A DNA stretch of 64,000 bases from Ignavibacteriota bacterium. Its GTDB lineage: Bacteria > Bacteroidota > Ignavibacteria > UBA10030 > SZUA-254. Each line of letters starts with the position of its first letter. Position 1 is the stretch's first letter. Made by a program: the position numbers and the translations under genes. The stretch is from assembly GCA_025358305.1 (NCBI GenBank), contig JANYJZ010000033.1, positions 149,513 through 213,512 of the forward strand. Reading direction: 5' to 3'. Shown here piece by piece: positions 26,906 to 37,794 of the stretch. The notes below the pieces were generated by a model. That model did no database searches and had not been told where the DNA came from. It saw nothing but the letters and a program-made list of their open reading frames with translations.

Positions 26906-28042
26906 TCAGGCCTGGATCGCGTCTTTCTGCATGAAGAGCAGGTGGTCGTGGTAATAATGCATCAGGAGGAACGACAGGACGACCACGTAGTAGCACTGGT
27001 CGAACGAAAATCCGAGCGCATCCTTGTTGATAAGGAGGAGCGCGATCATGCTCACCGCGCCCAGGGCGCACCCGACGTTGAAGAAGTAGAACTTCCAGCC
27101 CTTGCCGGCGAGCGACATGTTCCGGATGAGGGGAGTGGCGATACCCTCCTTCTGCTGCCGGAGCCGGTTGATGTAGAGCGTCAACCCGAGATACTGGAAT
27201 GAATGCCAGGTATTAAACCCCTGGAAGGCGACGTCGAGCTCGTGATACGAGGGGATGAAGAACGAGACGACGATCGTGAGTCCCATGAGGAGCGTCTTGG
27301 GAACGTGGAGCTCGCCCCGGGTGTACTCGCGGTAGGTCCGGCCGATCCAGAGGGTCAGGGCCACCGCGAAGACGAGCGTCACCGTAAGGAAGAGCCCCCA
27401 CCCGACGACGGGGTTGTTCTCGATCATCATGAAATCGGGGAACAGCAGCCGGATCTTGCCGATCTTGAAATCGTTGTTCACCATCCGCCAAACGCCGATA
27501 GGATAGAGCGACGAAAAGACGACGACGTAGTCGAGCATCCGGGCGGGGAACGAGATCTTCCGCTCCAGCCTGCCGTTGTAGCAGTCGATGATGTAGGCGA
27601 TCTGGTGGAGGATGTGCACCGAGGCCCAGAAGAAGAAGAACGTCACCAGGAGCGGGAAATTCACCACGCCGAGGTAGACCACGAGCATCGGCAGGAGGAG
27701 CGAGCCCAGGAGGAACCCGACGTGCTGTTTCCGGAACTCTCCGTCGAGGAAGGTCCTCGTGTAGGTCGCGTACATGTGCGGTCCGCCGATGAGGAGCGCG
27801 ATCATCCCGTTGACGGTGTTGCGGCTGAAATCGAGGACGTCCGCGGGCGCGACGCCGAGGACCGTGCGCACCGAAGAGATCCCCAGGAGGTACTGAAAGA
27901 TCTCATAGGCGGCGAACGGGAGAATGACCAAGGCCGCGCTCAAACTGATGAACGTCAGGTCCCAGGTCCGGTTGTTGAGCCAGAGATTCTGCGAGACCTC
28001 ATGCGGTCGCGAGTCTACGGCAACCGAATAGGTGTTGTTCAT
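26906..28042 (-). CDS. Polytopic membrane protein with conserved-looking histidines, function unknown
   Basis: A 378-residue integral membrane protein with about nine hydrophobic segments. Histidines cluster in or near the membrane: GGPHMYATYTRTF, WASVHILHQIAYIIDCYNG, PSYHELDVAFQGFNTWHSFQ and LLMHYYHDHLLF. That pattern is reminiscent of di-iron membrane oxygenases/desaturases or Brp/Blh-type carotenoid dioxygenases, but no family motif is matched exactly and no function is claimed. ATG at 28042 is preferred to an in-frame GTG at 28051. It has its own promoter (28108-28138) and downstream hairpin, so it is probably monocistronic. Confidence 0.8.
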   Translation of the reverse strand: MNNTYSVAVDSRPHEVSQNLWLNNRTWDLTFISLSAALVILPFAAYEIFQYLLGISSVRTVLGVAPADVLDFSRNTVNGMIALLIGGPHMYATYTRTFLDGEFRKQHVGFLLGSLLLPMLVVYLGVVNFPLLVTFFFFWASVHILHQIAYIIDCYNGRLERKISFPARMLDYVVVFSSLYPIGVWRMVNNDFKIGKIRLLFPDFMMIENNPVVGWGLFLTVTLVFAVALTLWIGRTYREYTRGELHVPKTLLMGLTIVVSFFIPSYHELDVAFQGFNTWHSFQYLGLTLYINRLRQQKEGIATPLIRNMSLAGKGWKFYFFNVGCALGAVSMIALLLINKDALGFSFDQCYYVVVLSFLLMHYYHDHLLFMQKDAIQA

Positions 28043-28107
28043 CGACGGCACAGGCTGTTCGTGGTCATGAGAAGGTCGAATTCAGGTAATGGCGACAAAA
28101 AGACCCC

Positions 28108-28138
28108 TTAACATAGCCAATTCCCACAATAGAGTCAA
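28108..28138 (-). promoter_or_regulatory. Promoter of the His-rich membrane protein gene
   Basis: TTGACT, 20 bases from TTG, TATGTTAA on the minus strand, about 65 bases before the ATG. Confidence 0.7.
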
Positions 28139-28164
28139 GAACCTTGTTTACAGGGTGATTTGGC

Positions 28165-29982
28165 TCAGGAGAGGCCTTCATACATCTTGTCGATGAGGGC
28201 CTTGAACTTCTCCTCGACCACTTTGCGCTTCACCTTCCCGATGAGGGTAGTTTCTCCCCCTTCGACAGTCAAGGGCGCATCAAGGAGCGTGAATTTCCGG
28301 ACCCGTTCGAAGCTCGCGAGGTCCTTCTGCACCCGGGCGATCTCGCCGTCGAACAGGGCATGCACATCGGGTGCGTTGAGGAGCTCGGGGAGGCTAGCGG
28401 CTGAAAGCCCCTTCGCCCGGGCATAGTCTCGGACCAGGTCGTAGTCGGGCACGACCAGGGCGGTGAGATACATCCTCCCGTCGCCGATCAAGACGAACTG
28501 GTCGATGTACCGACTTCCGAGGAAGAGCGACTCGATCGGCTGCGGCGCGATGTTCTTGCCGCCGGAGGTGACGAAGAGGTGCTTCTTCCTGTCCGTGATC
28601 CGCAGGTAGCCGTCCGGGTCGAACATGCCGATGTCGCCCGTATGGAGCCAGCCGTCGCCGTCGACCACCTCGCGCGTGGCCTCGGGGTTGTTCCAATATC
28701 CCTTCATGACGTTCGGCCCCCGGGCCAGGATCTCCCCATCGTGTGCGATGCGGACCTCGACGCCCGGTATGGGAAATCCGACCGTGCCGAAGCGGTGACG
28801 GTCGAGGCGGTTGACGCTGATGACGGGGGAAGATTCCGTCATCCCGTATCCTTCGAGGATCCGGATGCCGATCGCCTCGAAGAACTCGCCGAGCTCGCGC
28901 GGGAGCGCGGCGCCGCCGGAGACAAAGAAGCGTATCCTCCCCCCCGTTCTCGCCCTAATCTTGTCGAAGACGAGCGCCTGCGCGACCCGGTGGAGGAGCG
29001 CCGTCCTGAGCCGAACGCCGCCCGCGGCGCGCTCACGCACGGCGCGCCTGCCGATCTCCACCGCCCAAAAGAAGATCCGCCGGCGCACAGGCGGAGCGAG
29101 GGCGACCTGCTTCATGAGCCGGTTGTACATCCGTTCGAAGAGCCGCGGCACGGTCGTCACGACCGTCGGCCGGACCTCCGCGAGGTTGTCCTGGACCGTC
29201 TCGATGCTCTCAGCGTAGGCGATCGTCACGCCGCAGGCCATCGCCGTGTAATACCCCGCCATGCGCTCGTACGAGTGGCACAGCGGAAGGAACGACAGGA
29301 TGAGATCCTCGTGGTTGAACGGGATGCAATCGGCGGACGATTTGATGTTGCTCACGAGGTTCTCGTGCGTGAGCATGACGCCCTTCGGGTTGCCCGTCGT
29401 GCCGGAGGTGTAGATGAGCGTGAGGAGGTCCTCGGGCCGGACGGCGGCGGCTTCACGCTCGACGTGGTCGGGACGCTCGGTGCGGAAGCGCACGCCGCGG
29501 TCCATCACCGTCGCGTAGAAGAGGATGTTCTCCGATTGCGAGAGGCCTTTGTCGGAAAAGACGATGACCGTCCTGAGGGTGGGGACCTCGGGAAGCACCT
29601 TCAGGAGTTTTGCGAGCTGCATCTGGTTCGAGACGATGGCGTAGGAGGCGCCGGCGTCGTTGAGCGTGTACTCGATCTGCTTCGCCGTAAGCGTCGGATA
29701 GATGGACACGTTCACCGCGCCGAGCCGAATCATGCCGCTGTCGGCGACGACCCACTCCGGCCGGTTCTCCGAGATGAGCGCGACGCGGTCGCCGCGCTTG
29801 ACGCCGAGCGACGCGAGGCCGTTCGCAAAACAGACCGCGCGGTCCTGGAACTCTTGGTACGAGATGTCGCGGTACGCGCCGCCGGACTTGTACATGAGCA
29901 TCGGCCGCCCTTCCGCGGCGAATGCCGCGCTCAGGCGTTCGAACATTTCCGCAAGCGTCGTGAACGTTACGGGCGTCGACAC
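28165..29982 (-). CDS. fadD: Long-chain fatty acid-CoA ligase (AMP-forming)
   Basis: A 605-residue ANL-superfamily acyl-CoA synthetase activating long-chain fatty acids via acyl-AMP. The P-loop-like A3 motif LIYTSGTTGNPKGVMLTHEN, the A5 motif EGYGMTESSPV, the A7-A8 region WLHTGDIGMFDPDGYLRITDRKK and the C-terminal catalytic lysine region (ETTLIGKVKRKVVEEKF) are intact. It is membrane-associated as a family, without transmembrane segments. The start codon is GTG (29982); no in-frame ATG lies between it and the promoter. It is monocistronic by context. Confidence 0.93.
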   Translation of the reverse strand: MSTPVTFTTLAEMFERLSAAFAAEGRPMLMYKSGGAYRDISYQEFQDRAVCFANGLASLGVKRGDRVALISENRPEWVVADSGMIRLGAVNVSIYPTLTAKQIEYTLNDAGASYAIVSNQMQLAKLLKVLPEVPTLRTVIVFSDKGLSQSENILFYATVMDRGVRFRTERPDHVEREAAAVRPEDLLTLIYTSGTTGNPKGVMLTHENLVSNIKSSADCIPFNHEDLILSFLPLCHSYERMAGYYTAMACGVTIAYAESIETVQDNLAEVRPTVVTTVPRLFERMYNRLMKQVALAPPVRRRIFFWAVEIGRRAVRERAAGGVRLRTALLHRVAQALVFDKIRARTGGRIRFFVSGGAALPRELGEFFEAIGIRILEGYGMTESSPVISVNRLDRHRFGTVGFPIPGVEVRIAHDGEILARGPNVMKGYWNNPEATREVVDGDGWLHTGDIGMFDPDGYLRITDRKKHLFVTSGGKNIAPQPIESLFLGSRYIDQFVLIGDGRMYLTALVVPDYDLVRDYARAKGLSAASLPELLNAPDVHALFDGEIARVQKDLASFERVRKFTLLDAPLTVEGGETTLIGKVKRKVVEEKFKALIDKMYEGLS

Positions 29983-30043
29983 AGTATCGGCGTGTGAGGA
30001 TGGATGATCATATGTGAAGGCGTGCGCATTTTATAGGACGCGC

Positions 30044-30074
30044 GTAAAATAACCGCCGCCACGGTGAAATGCAA
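30044..30074 (-). promoter_or_regulatory. Promoter of fadD
   Basis: TTGCAT, 20 bases from TTG, TATTTTAC on the minus strand. Between this and the nrdJ promoter (30075-30239) the only structure seen is a 9-base inverted repeat, TGGAAATCC at 30101-30109 and its complement at 30159-30167. Confidence 0.68.
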
Positions 30075-30239
30075 CCGGCGATCAGGCCGTTCGTAAAGCA
30101 TGGAAATCCGTCTGGAACGGGCATGTCGCAGCGCGCACAACCGGTGCCCTATCCATAAGGATTTCCACGATTTGGTCAAGGGAAAATTGTGGTTCAGTCA
30201 ATTGCTACCGGCTCCAATGAAATTTTAATAATTTTTTAC

Positions 30240-30270
30240 TTGACTTCTTATACCCAACTGTATATATTTC
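30240..30270 (+). promoter_or_regulatory. Promoter of nrdJ
   Basis: TTGACT, 20 bases from TTG (17 between hexamers), TATATTTC, in a locally AT-rich stretch. It matches both a sigma70-like and the Bacteroidetes TAnnTTTG pattern. The leader is about 240 bases long. Confidence 0.78.
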
Positions 30271-30289
30271 GTCCCAATGTCACTGATTT

Positions 30290-30369
30290 ACCTGTTTCGA
30301 GGATGGTGACATCGAATACCCCTTCCGCTGACCGAACATGCTAGAGTGAGTCGCTCGAGTTTCACAGGT
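30290..30369 (+). promoter_or_regulatory. Predicted long-range stem in the nrdJ leader
   Basis: ACCTGT (30290-30295) pairs with ACAGGT (30364-30369), and TCGAG (30297-30301) with CTCGA (30354-30358), enclosing a ~50-base domain. The conserved B12-box sequence of cobalamin riboswitches is not visible, so the element is only a candidate structured leader. Confidence 0.35.
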
Positions 30370-30517
30370 TGAGGCAGATGTAAGAGACTCCTCCAGAGAT
30401 GTTCACAAATCAGCAAAATTATATCAATTGAGAGATCACCGGCAGCTCGTCCGGCGGTCATGTCGTTTAATTCACGATTTGTGTTTTCACCCCGTTATAC
30501 AAGAGGAGACATCACCC

Positions 30518-33277
<2,760 letters not shown>

Positions 33278-33322
33278 GCCCCCCCCCGAGCGACCCTCGT
33301 CGATACGCAAACGTCTGATCTG

Positions 33323-33356
33323 CAAAGGGCGCGCCGGATGACCGGCGCGCCCTTTG
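33323..33356. terminator. Bidirectional hairpin between nrdJ and the OM-protein gene
   Basis: A perfect 15-base-pair stem (33323-33337 with 33342-33356) with a 4-base loop, ending in CCCTTTG on one strand and its complement on the other. It lies between convergent gene ends at 33277 and 33404 and can serve both. Confidence 0.75.
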
Positions 33357-33403
33357 TCATTCTGTACCTCAGCCCCGGCGCAGCAGTGGACGCGCGCCCT
33401 CGA

Positions 33404-34399
33404 TCACTCCCCCGTCACGCTAAACACCGCACTGAGCCCGAACTGCAGGTTGAACCGCGATGTCTGCTGAATGCCGTGGACGTCCTGGTAGACCGGAAGC
33501 TGGAGGTTCGCAAAACCGGAGAACCCGTCGCCGAAGCGCACGTCGAGTCCCGGGGTGAGGAAGAGCCATGATCCGCCGGTATTTTCGCGCGGTTCGCCGG
33601 TGCTCCCGACGTCGGCGTAGTCCACGAACTTGCCATTGAGCTGAAGGAGGAAACTTACGTGCCGGCTCATTTCGTACGCTGTGCCGAGATGCGCCTGGAA
33701 AACGGATCCGAACCGCCAGCCTCCAGGGCCACGGCCGTTCCACTGGACATGCACTTCCGCGATGAGAGGCAGCGCACTGTACTCGCCGGAGAGCGTCGGA
33801 ACAGGCGCGACGTCCTGGCGGAACTGCAGTCCGGCGAAAGCGTCGGTGGATCCTGACCCGGGCTGGAGCGCGATCTCCGCCGTCTCACCCTCCGCATTGG
33901 CGAAATCGGTCACGCCGGTCGGCAGCTTCACCCCTCCCAAGACGCTGAGTTCCGCATCTTCCGGGGCTCCCGGCGAGAGAAGCGAGATCCTGCACGACGC
34001 CCGCACGTCCCCAAGCCCGCTGAAGTTCCACTGCTCCAACTGGTCCCCGCCCGCATCGTGGTGGATATGGCTGTGTTGTCTCCGGACGAAAGGGAGATCG
34101 ATGCTCAGCCCAATCCGCTCGCTCAATCCCGCCGCCAGATGAAATGTTTCACGCTCGTTGATCGTCCGCACTTCGTCGTGGTCGTACCGGATCGCACCGA
34201 CGTACGATCTCGATGAACCGACGTAGATCCTGTCCTGATCGATGTATTCGCGGAAGTACGAGAGCTGAAGTGTCCCCGCGCGGAGACCCCGCTGCGACGC
34301 CAGTGGGCACGATGCGGATCCGCAGCTCGCACAAAGAGGTGTCCGGGCCAGGACGGCTGCAAGAAGGAGATACAGTATGGTGCTTGAAGACGTTTTCAT
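33404..34399 (-). CDS. Predicted outer-membrane beta-barrel protein with Cys/His-rich segments
   Basis: A 331-residue exported protein. After a signal peptide (MKTSSSTILYLLLAAVLART) comes a cysteine cluster CASCGSASC. The rest alternates amphipathic strands with glycine/aromatic turns and ends in a beta-rich segment (FNLQFGLSAVFSVTGE), as in outer-membrane transporter-like proteins of the MetA/phenol-degradation type. A histidine cluster QHSHIHHDAGG lies near residue 120. The Cys and His patches suggest metal contact, but no function is known. The ATG at 34399 has AAGGAT upstream. It lies 110 bases after the Cys-rich gene on the same strand. Confidence 0.8.
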   Translation of the reverse strand: MKTSSSTILYLLLAAVLARTPLCASCGSASCPLASQRGLRAGTLQLSYFREYIDQDRIYVGSSRSYVGAIRYDHDEVRTINERETFHLAAGLSERIGLSIDLPFVRRQHSHIHHDAGGDQLEQWNFSGLGDVRASCRISLLSPGAPEDAELSVLGGVKLPTGVTDFANAEGETAEIALQPGSGSTDAFAGLQFRQDVAPVPTLSGEYSALPLIAEVHVQWNGRGPGGWRFGSVFQAHLGTAYEMSRHVSFLLQLNGKFVDYADVGSTGEPRENTGGSWLFLTPGLDVRFGDGFSGFANLQLPVYQDVHGIQQTSRFNLQFGLSAVFSVTGE

Positions 34400-34509
34400 A
34401 GAGCAGCGATCCTTGTCAAGGTACAGGGATGGGCGTTCGTTTCCCTGCAAGGGGGAACACTGCCGCCGCAGGGAAACGCGTCACGTGAAATGGTGGACCG
34501 GGGTCGGGA

Positions 34510-34911
34510 TCAGCTCAGGGGGGGGTGAAACACGCGGAATGAAACGCCGGCAAGGGCCTGAGCGCCCGCACACAGATGAAAGGCAACGAGCCGGGGTGAG
34601 GGGCCGATCAACGGTGCAACCAGCAGAGTGGTACATTCCTTCTGAAGGGCGATGCCGGAGCGGAGCCCACCCGCGGCGCACCCCATCTGTCCGAGCGTGC
34701 AGCCGCTTCCCTGATCCGATGAGCCGCTTCTGCCGCAGGAGGCAGACCCTCCGCCGGAACAATTGCATACCGAACCAGAACAGCGTTCGCAGCACTGCGC
34801 GGCTCCTCCGCCCCGGAGCTGTCCGACGCCCACGAAAACGTCCGTGAGGGGAATGCAGAACGCCGGAAACAGCAGAAGGATGGCGATGATATGGGGTATG
34901 CGACGGGTCAA
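34510..34911 (-). CDS. Cys-rich exported small protein (hypothetical)
   Basis: An open frame of 133 residues if begun at the TTG at 34911. A hydrophobic N-terminal segment (RRIPHIIAILLLFPAFC) is followed by a cysteine/glycine-rich stretch (CCERCSGSVCNCSGG, then SCGRSG and GCTLGQMGC), and then a second hydrophobic part. Third codon positions are GC-rich as in neighbours. A well-formed promoter (34918-34948) ends only about 7 bases before the TTG, implying a leaderless or nearly leaderless message, unless translation starts later at a GTG. It precedes the Cys/His-bearing outer-membrane gene and may share its function. Confidence 0.5.
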   Translation of the reverse strand: MTRRIPHIIAILLLFPAFCIPLTDVFVGVGQLRGGGAAQCCERCSGSVCNCSGGGSASCGRSGSSDQGSGCTLGQMGCAAGGLRSGIALQKECTTLLVAPLIGPSPRLVAFHLCAGAQALAGVSFRVFHPPLS

Positions 34912-34917
34912 TCGGAT

Positions 34918-34948
34918 TGAAAATACGAATTTTGGCGAGCCATTCCAA
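34918..34948 (-). promoter_or_regulatory. Promoter of the Cys-rich/OM-protein pair
   Basis: TTGGAA, 20 bases from TTG, TATTTTCA on the minus strand. The remaining gap to 35344 shows no recognisable feature; no TTG-N20-TAnnTT element was found for the cytochrome gene that follows. Confidence 0.65.
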
Positions 34949-35344
34949 ATTCCGATAGTCCCTTTGAAGTCCCACGTCACGCCGTTCCCCAGGCCCTCCT
35001 GTGGACCGTCCGCCACAGGAATGGACGGTCGGAGCTTCCTCCAAGACGGCATTTCTCGGTTTTTTGCTCATGGGAGCGGTCGATCGCTTCCCGGGCAAGT
35101 TGGTACGCTCCTTGCAGGAGAAGGATGAAAGAACGAACCCGATCTTCTCTCAACCGGACCAATGACAACGCGATGTTTCTCTCTCAGTCCCATGATCATC
35201 TCCGCCGCCTCGCTCCCGGGTTGCATCCATTCTCCCAACTCCCCGGGGGCGGGAGGCGGAACCAATTGCTTCGCGTGTGCGACCATTCTCCACTGAACGC
35301 ACGATTGATATGAACCACTGAAACGAAAAAGGATAACTGACCTC

Positions 35345-35791
35345 ATGAACAACTCTCTCGACACCACGTCAGGCGGCGCGACCGCCAAACAGGCGCTTCT
35401 CATCTTCTGCTGCGCGTTCATTCTGCTCGGCCTTGCTTCGTGCAAGGACGCCGGCGTGGATCCCCCAGCGACTGGCGGTAGCACGACGCCGCCGCCGCCC
35501 GGAGGGGTCTCCTTCGTGCATCAGATCCTACCGATATTTTCGAATCACGGTTGTACAGGCTGTCATGGCGGGACGTCGGGGTTGTCTGTGGGGACGGTAA
35601 GTGCGTTGATGACTGGGGGCAACCACGGTCCCGCCATTACGCCTGGCAATGCGGACGGCAGCGTAATCGTCCAGAAGATCTCGCCGACACCGCCCTTCGG
35701 CAGTCGCATGCCGCTCGGAGGACCGTACCTCGACGACGCGACGATCGCCCTCATCAAGCAATGGATCAACGAAGGCGCGAAGAACAACTGA
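35345..35791 (+). CDS. Cytochrome c-type lipoprotein, single heme
   Basis: A 148-residue envelope lipoprotein. A membrane segment ends in the lipobox LASC (lipid-bearing Cys33), followed by a Pro/Gly/Thr linker and one heme site CTGCH (Cys70, Cys73, His74) preceded by FVHQILPIFSNHG. The likely distal ligand is the Met in SRMPLGGPYL, with DDATIALIKQWINEGA as the closing helix. It resembles the small cytochrome domains of planctomycete/FCB envelope proteins and would carry electrons at the membrane surface. It lies 101 bases before the cupredoxin operon. Confidence 0.88.
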   Translation: MNNSLDTTSGGATAKQALLIFCCAFILLGLASCKDAGVDPPATGGSTTPPPPGGVSFVHQILPIFSNHGCTGCHGGTSGLSVGTVSALMTGGNHGPAITPGNADGSVIVQKISPTPPFGSRMPLGGPYLDDATIALIKQWINEGAKNN

Positions 35792-35819
35792 CGGTCCGGG
35801 GAGAGCATAGGGACGCGCG

Positions 35820-35850
35820 TTGATTCTCTCCCCGCAAACCGCTACATTGC
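35820..35850 (+). promoter_or_regulatory. Promoter of the cupredoxin-porin-kinase-activator operon
   Basis: TTGATT, 20 bases from TTG, TACATTGC, about 43 bases before the GTG start at 35893. An 8-base stem (35798-35805 with 35826-35833) overlaps the spacer and could end the cytochrome transcript. Confidence 0.65.
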
Positions 35851-35892
35851 GGTGGTCTGTACCAGTCGAACATTCATGAGATCCCGTCAGCC

Positions 35893-36600
35893 GTGAGACA
35901 CGCCTCGTTCCGACGCGTTTATGCGTATTGTATCTGTTCGCTCATCCTTCTGGCCGCGGCGTGCCACATCGTCCGCGCCCAGCAGAACGGCGCGACGGGC
36001 ACGATACAGGGTTCGATCCTCGCCCCAGCAGAGGACATCTCCGGGAGCTTCATGCGGGAGAAGAAACTCCTGCACTACGACAGCCACAACCATGCCGGCG
36101 AGCCGATCCAGTCGTACCGGCTCGCGGAACTCGCCGTTGTCTACATCGAAGACGCCGGCGTCCGCGCGCCGACCCCCCCACCGGCGGAGCACCCCCGTCT
36201 CAACCAGTTCCAGATGGTCTTCCGGCCGCTCGTTCTCGCGGTCTCGGCGGGGACGACGGTGGATTTTCCGAACAACGACAACCTGTTCCATAACGTCTTT
36301 TCCTATTCGCAGCCGAAGGAGTTCGATCTCGGCCGCTACCCCCGCGGCGACATGCGGTCGGTCCGATTCGACAAGCCCGGCACGGTCAACGTCTTTTGCG
36401 ACATTCATTCGTACATGTACGCGACGATCCTCGTCTTCGACCACCCGTATTTCGCCGTCTGCGACGATGACGACAACTTTGCGATCCCGGCCGTTCCGGA
36501 AGGGCACTACACCCTTGCATACTGGTACGGCCGGAAGAAGATGGAAAGCAAGCGCATCACTGTGAAAGCCGGAGAAACTACGACCGTGATGTTCCAATGA
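35893..36600 (+). CDS. Exported cupredoxin-domain protein (methylamine-utilisation-like)
   Basis: A 235-residue exported protein. Signal peptide ends near VRAQQ (residue 31). The cupredoxin domain carries a type-1 copper set: His133 in NNDNLFHNVFSY, then Cys169, His172 and Met175 in FCDIHSYMYATI. A short carboxypeptidase-regulatory-like beta sandwich follows (NFAIPAVPEGHYTLAYWYG). The start codon is GTG; an ATG at 35879 is out of frame and stops after 7 codons. It overlaps the porin gene by 4 bases and is the first gene of a four-gene operon. It probably binds copper and shuttles electrons or senses copper/redox in the periplasm. Confidence 0.85.
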   Translation: MRHASFRRVYAYCICSLILLAAACHIVRAQQNGATGTIQGSILAPAEDISGSFMREKKLLHYDSHNHAGEPIQSYRLAELAVVYIEDAGVRAPTPPPAEHPRLNQFQMVFRPLVLAVSAGTTVDFPNNDNLFHNVFSYSQPKEFDLGRYPRGDMRSVRFDKPGTVNVFCDIHSYMYATILVFDHPYFAVCDDDDNFAIPAVPEGHYTLAYWYGRKKMESKRITVKAGETTTVMFQ

Positions 36601-37784
36601 ACCGCAACCCTCGCATATCCGTGCGAACGCTCCTTGCCGCGCTCGTCCTCCTGTTCCTCTTAGGAGGCGTAACGCGCACTTTCGGCCAGGTGCACATCGC
36701 CGGTCAGGCCTCTGCCGCCTGGACCGCGTCCCAGCCCGGGCCTTCCCAGTACTCCTTCAACGACGGGAGAAGTACGTTCGGATGGCGGGGGGATCTGTTC
36801 GTCGATGCGGAGCTCTCCGACAACGTGCTCTTCCTCTCGAGCTTCCGGATGGATCAAGACCGGACGCTCAATGTCGACCTCTTCGTCCTGCGCGTGACCG
36901 ATGTCCTCTCCCTTCCGCTCAATGTCGAGGCGGGCGAGACCGAGATCCCCTTCGGCAACCTCGGCGAGCGGCGGTATCCGAAAACGAATCCGTTCCTCAC
37001 TCTTCCGCTCGGACGCGAACATGCCACGACGCTCAGGAGATCGGATTACGAGATCTACTCGACCGATCCGCAATATTCCGCCGCGACGAACAACTTCCGG
37101 CTTCTCGACAGGGGGCTCTATGATCTTGGGTTCAAGGCGTTCGGCAGTGTCGGCGTCGTGGATTACGCGTTCGCCCTCACCAACGGGATGCTGAGCTCGA
37201 CGAGCACGTACGCCACCAACGGGCTCAACGGAAGCAAGGGGATCGGGAAGATCGCCCGGCTCTCCGTCACGCCCGTCATCGGCCTGACCATCGGCGCCTC
37301 GTGGGCCAAAGGACCGTTCCTGAAGGACAGCTGGAATTCCCCCCAGGGATACCCGTATCCCGCAACGTACGATCCGCTGACGCACCAGCAGCGGACATTC
37401 GGCGGCGACATCGATTTCAGCTTCGAGCATTTTTCGTTCTACGGCGAGACCTTCTTCAACTCCTGGGATTTTGCCGATGAGTACGGCGCTTCGCTCGACG
37501 CATTCGGATACTCCGCCGAAGCGCGCTATACCATCGTACCGCGATTTACCGTCGGGGCCCGCGTCGGCGAGCTCCGGTTCAACAAGATGTCGCGCAACAT
37601 CTACGGCGTTCTCTCCTCACCGGAACGATGGGACCATAACGTGATGAGGGTGGAGACCGCGCTCGGGTACCGCGTGAGCCGCGAGATGCTTCTGAAGGCG
37701 GTCTATGTCTGGAACCGGACGTTCGGCCTTCCGAGCGATCCGCGCGACAATTCCTTCGGCGTGCAGTCGGTGGTGAGCTTCTGA
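36597..37784 (+). CDS. Predicted outer-membrane beta-barrel porin
   Basis: A 395-residue exported protein with signal peptide ending near TFGQVH (residue 33). The mature part has periodic beta-strand patterns, many aromatic-girdle residues (YGETFFNSWDFADEYG, YSAEARYTIVPRFTVGARVG) and ends in a strand closing with Phe (SFGVQSVVSF), the usual outer-membrane assembly signal. No specific porin family is recognised. It is translationally coupled to the cupredoxin (ATGA overlap) and followed after 10 bases by a sensor kinase gene. Confidence 0.82.
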   Translation: MNRNPRISVRTLLAALVLLFLLGGVTRTFGQVHIAGQASAAWTASQPGPSQYSFNDGRSTFGWRGDLFVDAELSDNVLFLSSFRMDQDRTLNVDLFVLRVTDVLSLPLNVEAGETEIPFGNLGERRYPKTNPFLTLPLGREHATTLRRSDYEIYSTDPQYSAATNNFRLLDRGLYDLGFKAFGSVGVVDYAFALTNGMLSSTSTYATNGLNGSKGIGKIARLSVTPVIGLTIGASWAKGPFLKDSWNSPQGYPYPATYDPLTHQQRTFGGDIDFSFEHFSFYGETFFNSWDFADEYGASLDAFGYSAEARYTIVPRFTVGARVGELRFNKMSRNIYGVLSSPERWDHNVMRVETALGYRVSREMLLKAVYVWNRTFGLPSDPRDNSFGVQSVVSF

Positions 37785-37794
37785 GGCTGCTCCC

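Noticed and set aside
30290..30517. Cobalamin riboswitch upstream of nrdJ
   Set aside because: The 3' B12-box and other conserved blocks are not present; only a generic long stem is seen.
34481..35098. 205-residue Arg-rich frame overlapping the Cys-rich gene
   Set aside because: Composition resembles a frame-shifted reading, and the start lies upstream of the promoter.
35068..35484. Minus-strand frame of 138 residues over the cytochrome lipoprotein start
   Set aside because: Overlaps a well-supported lipoprotein with heme motif; no homology features.
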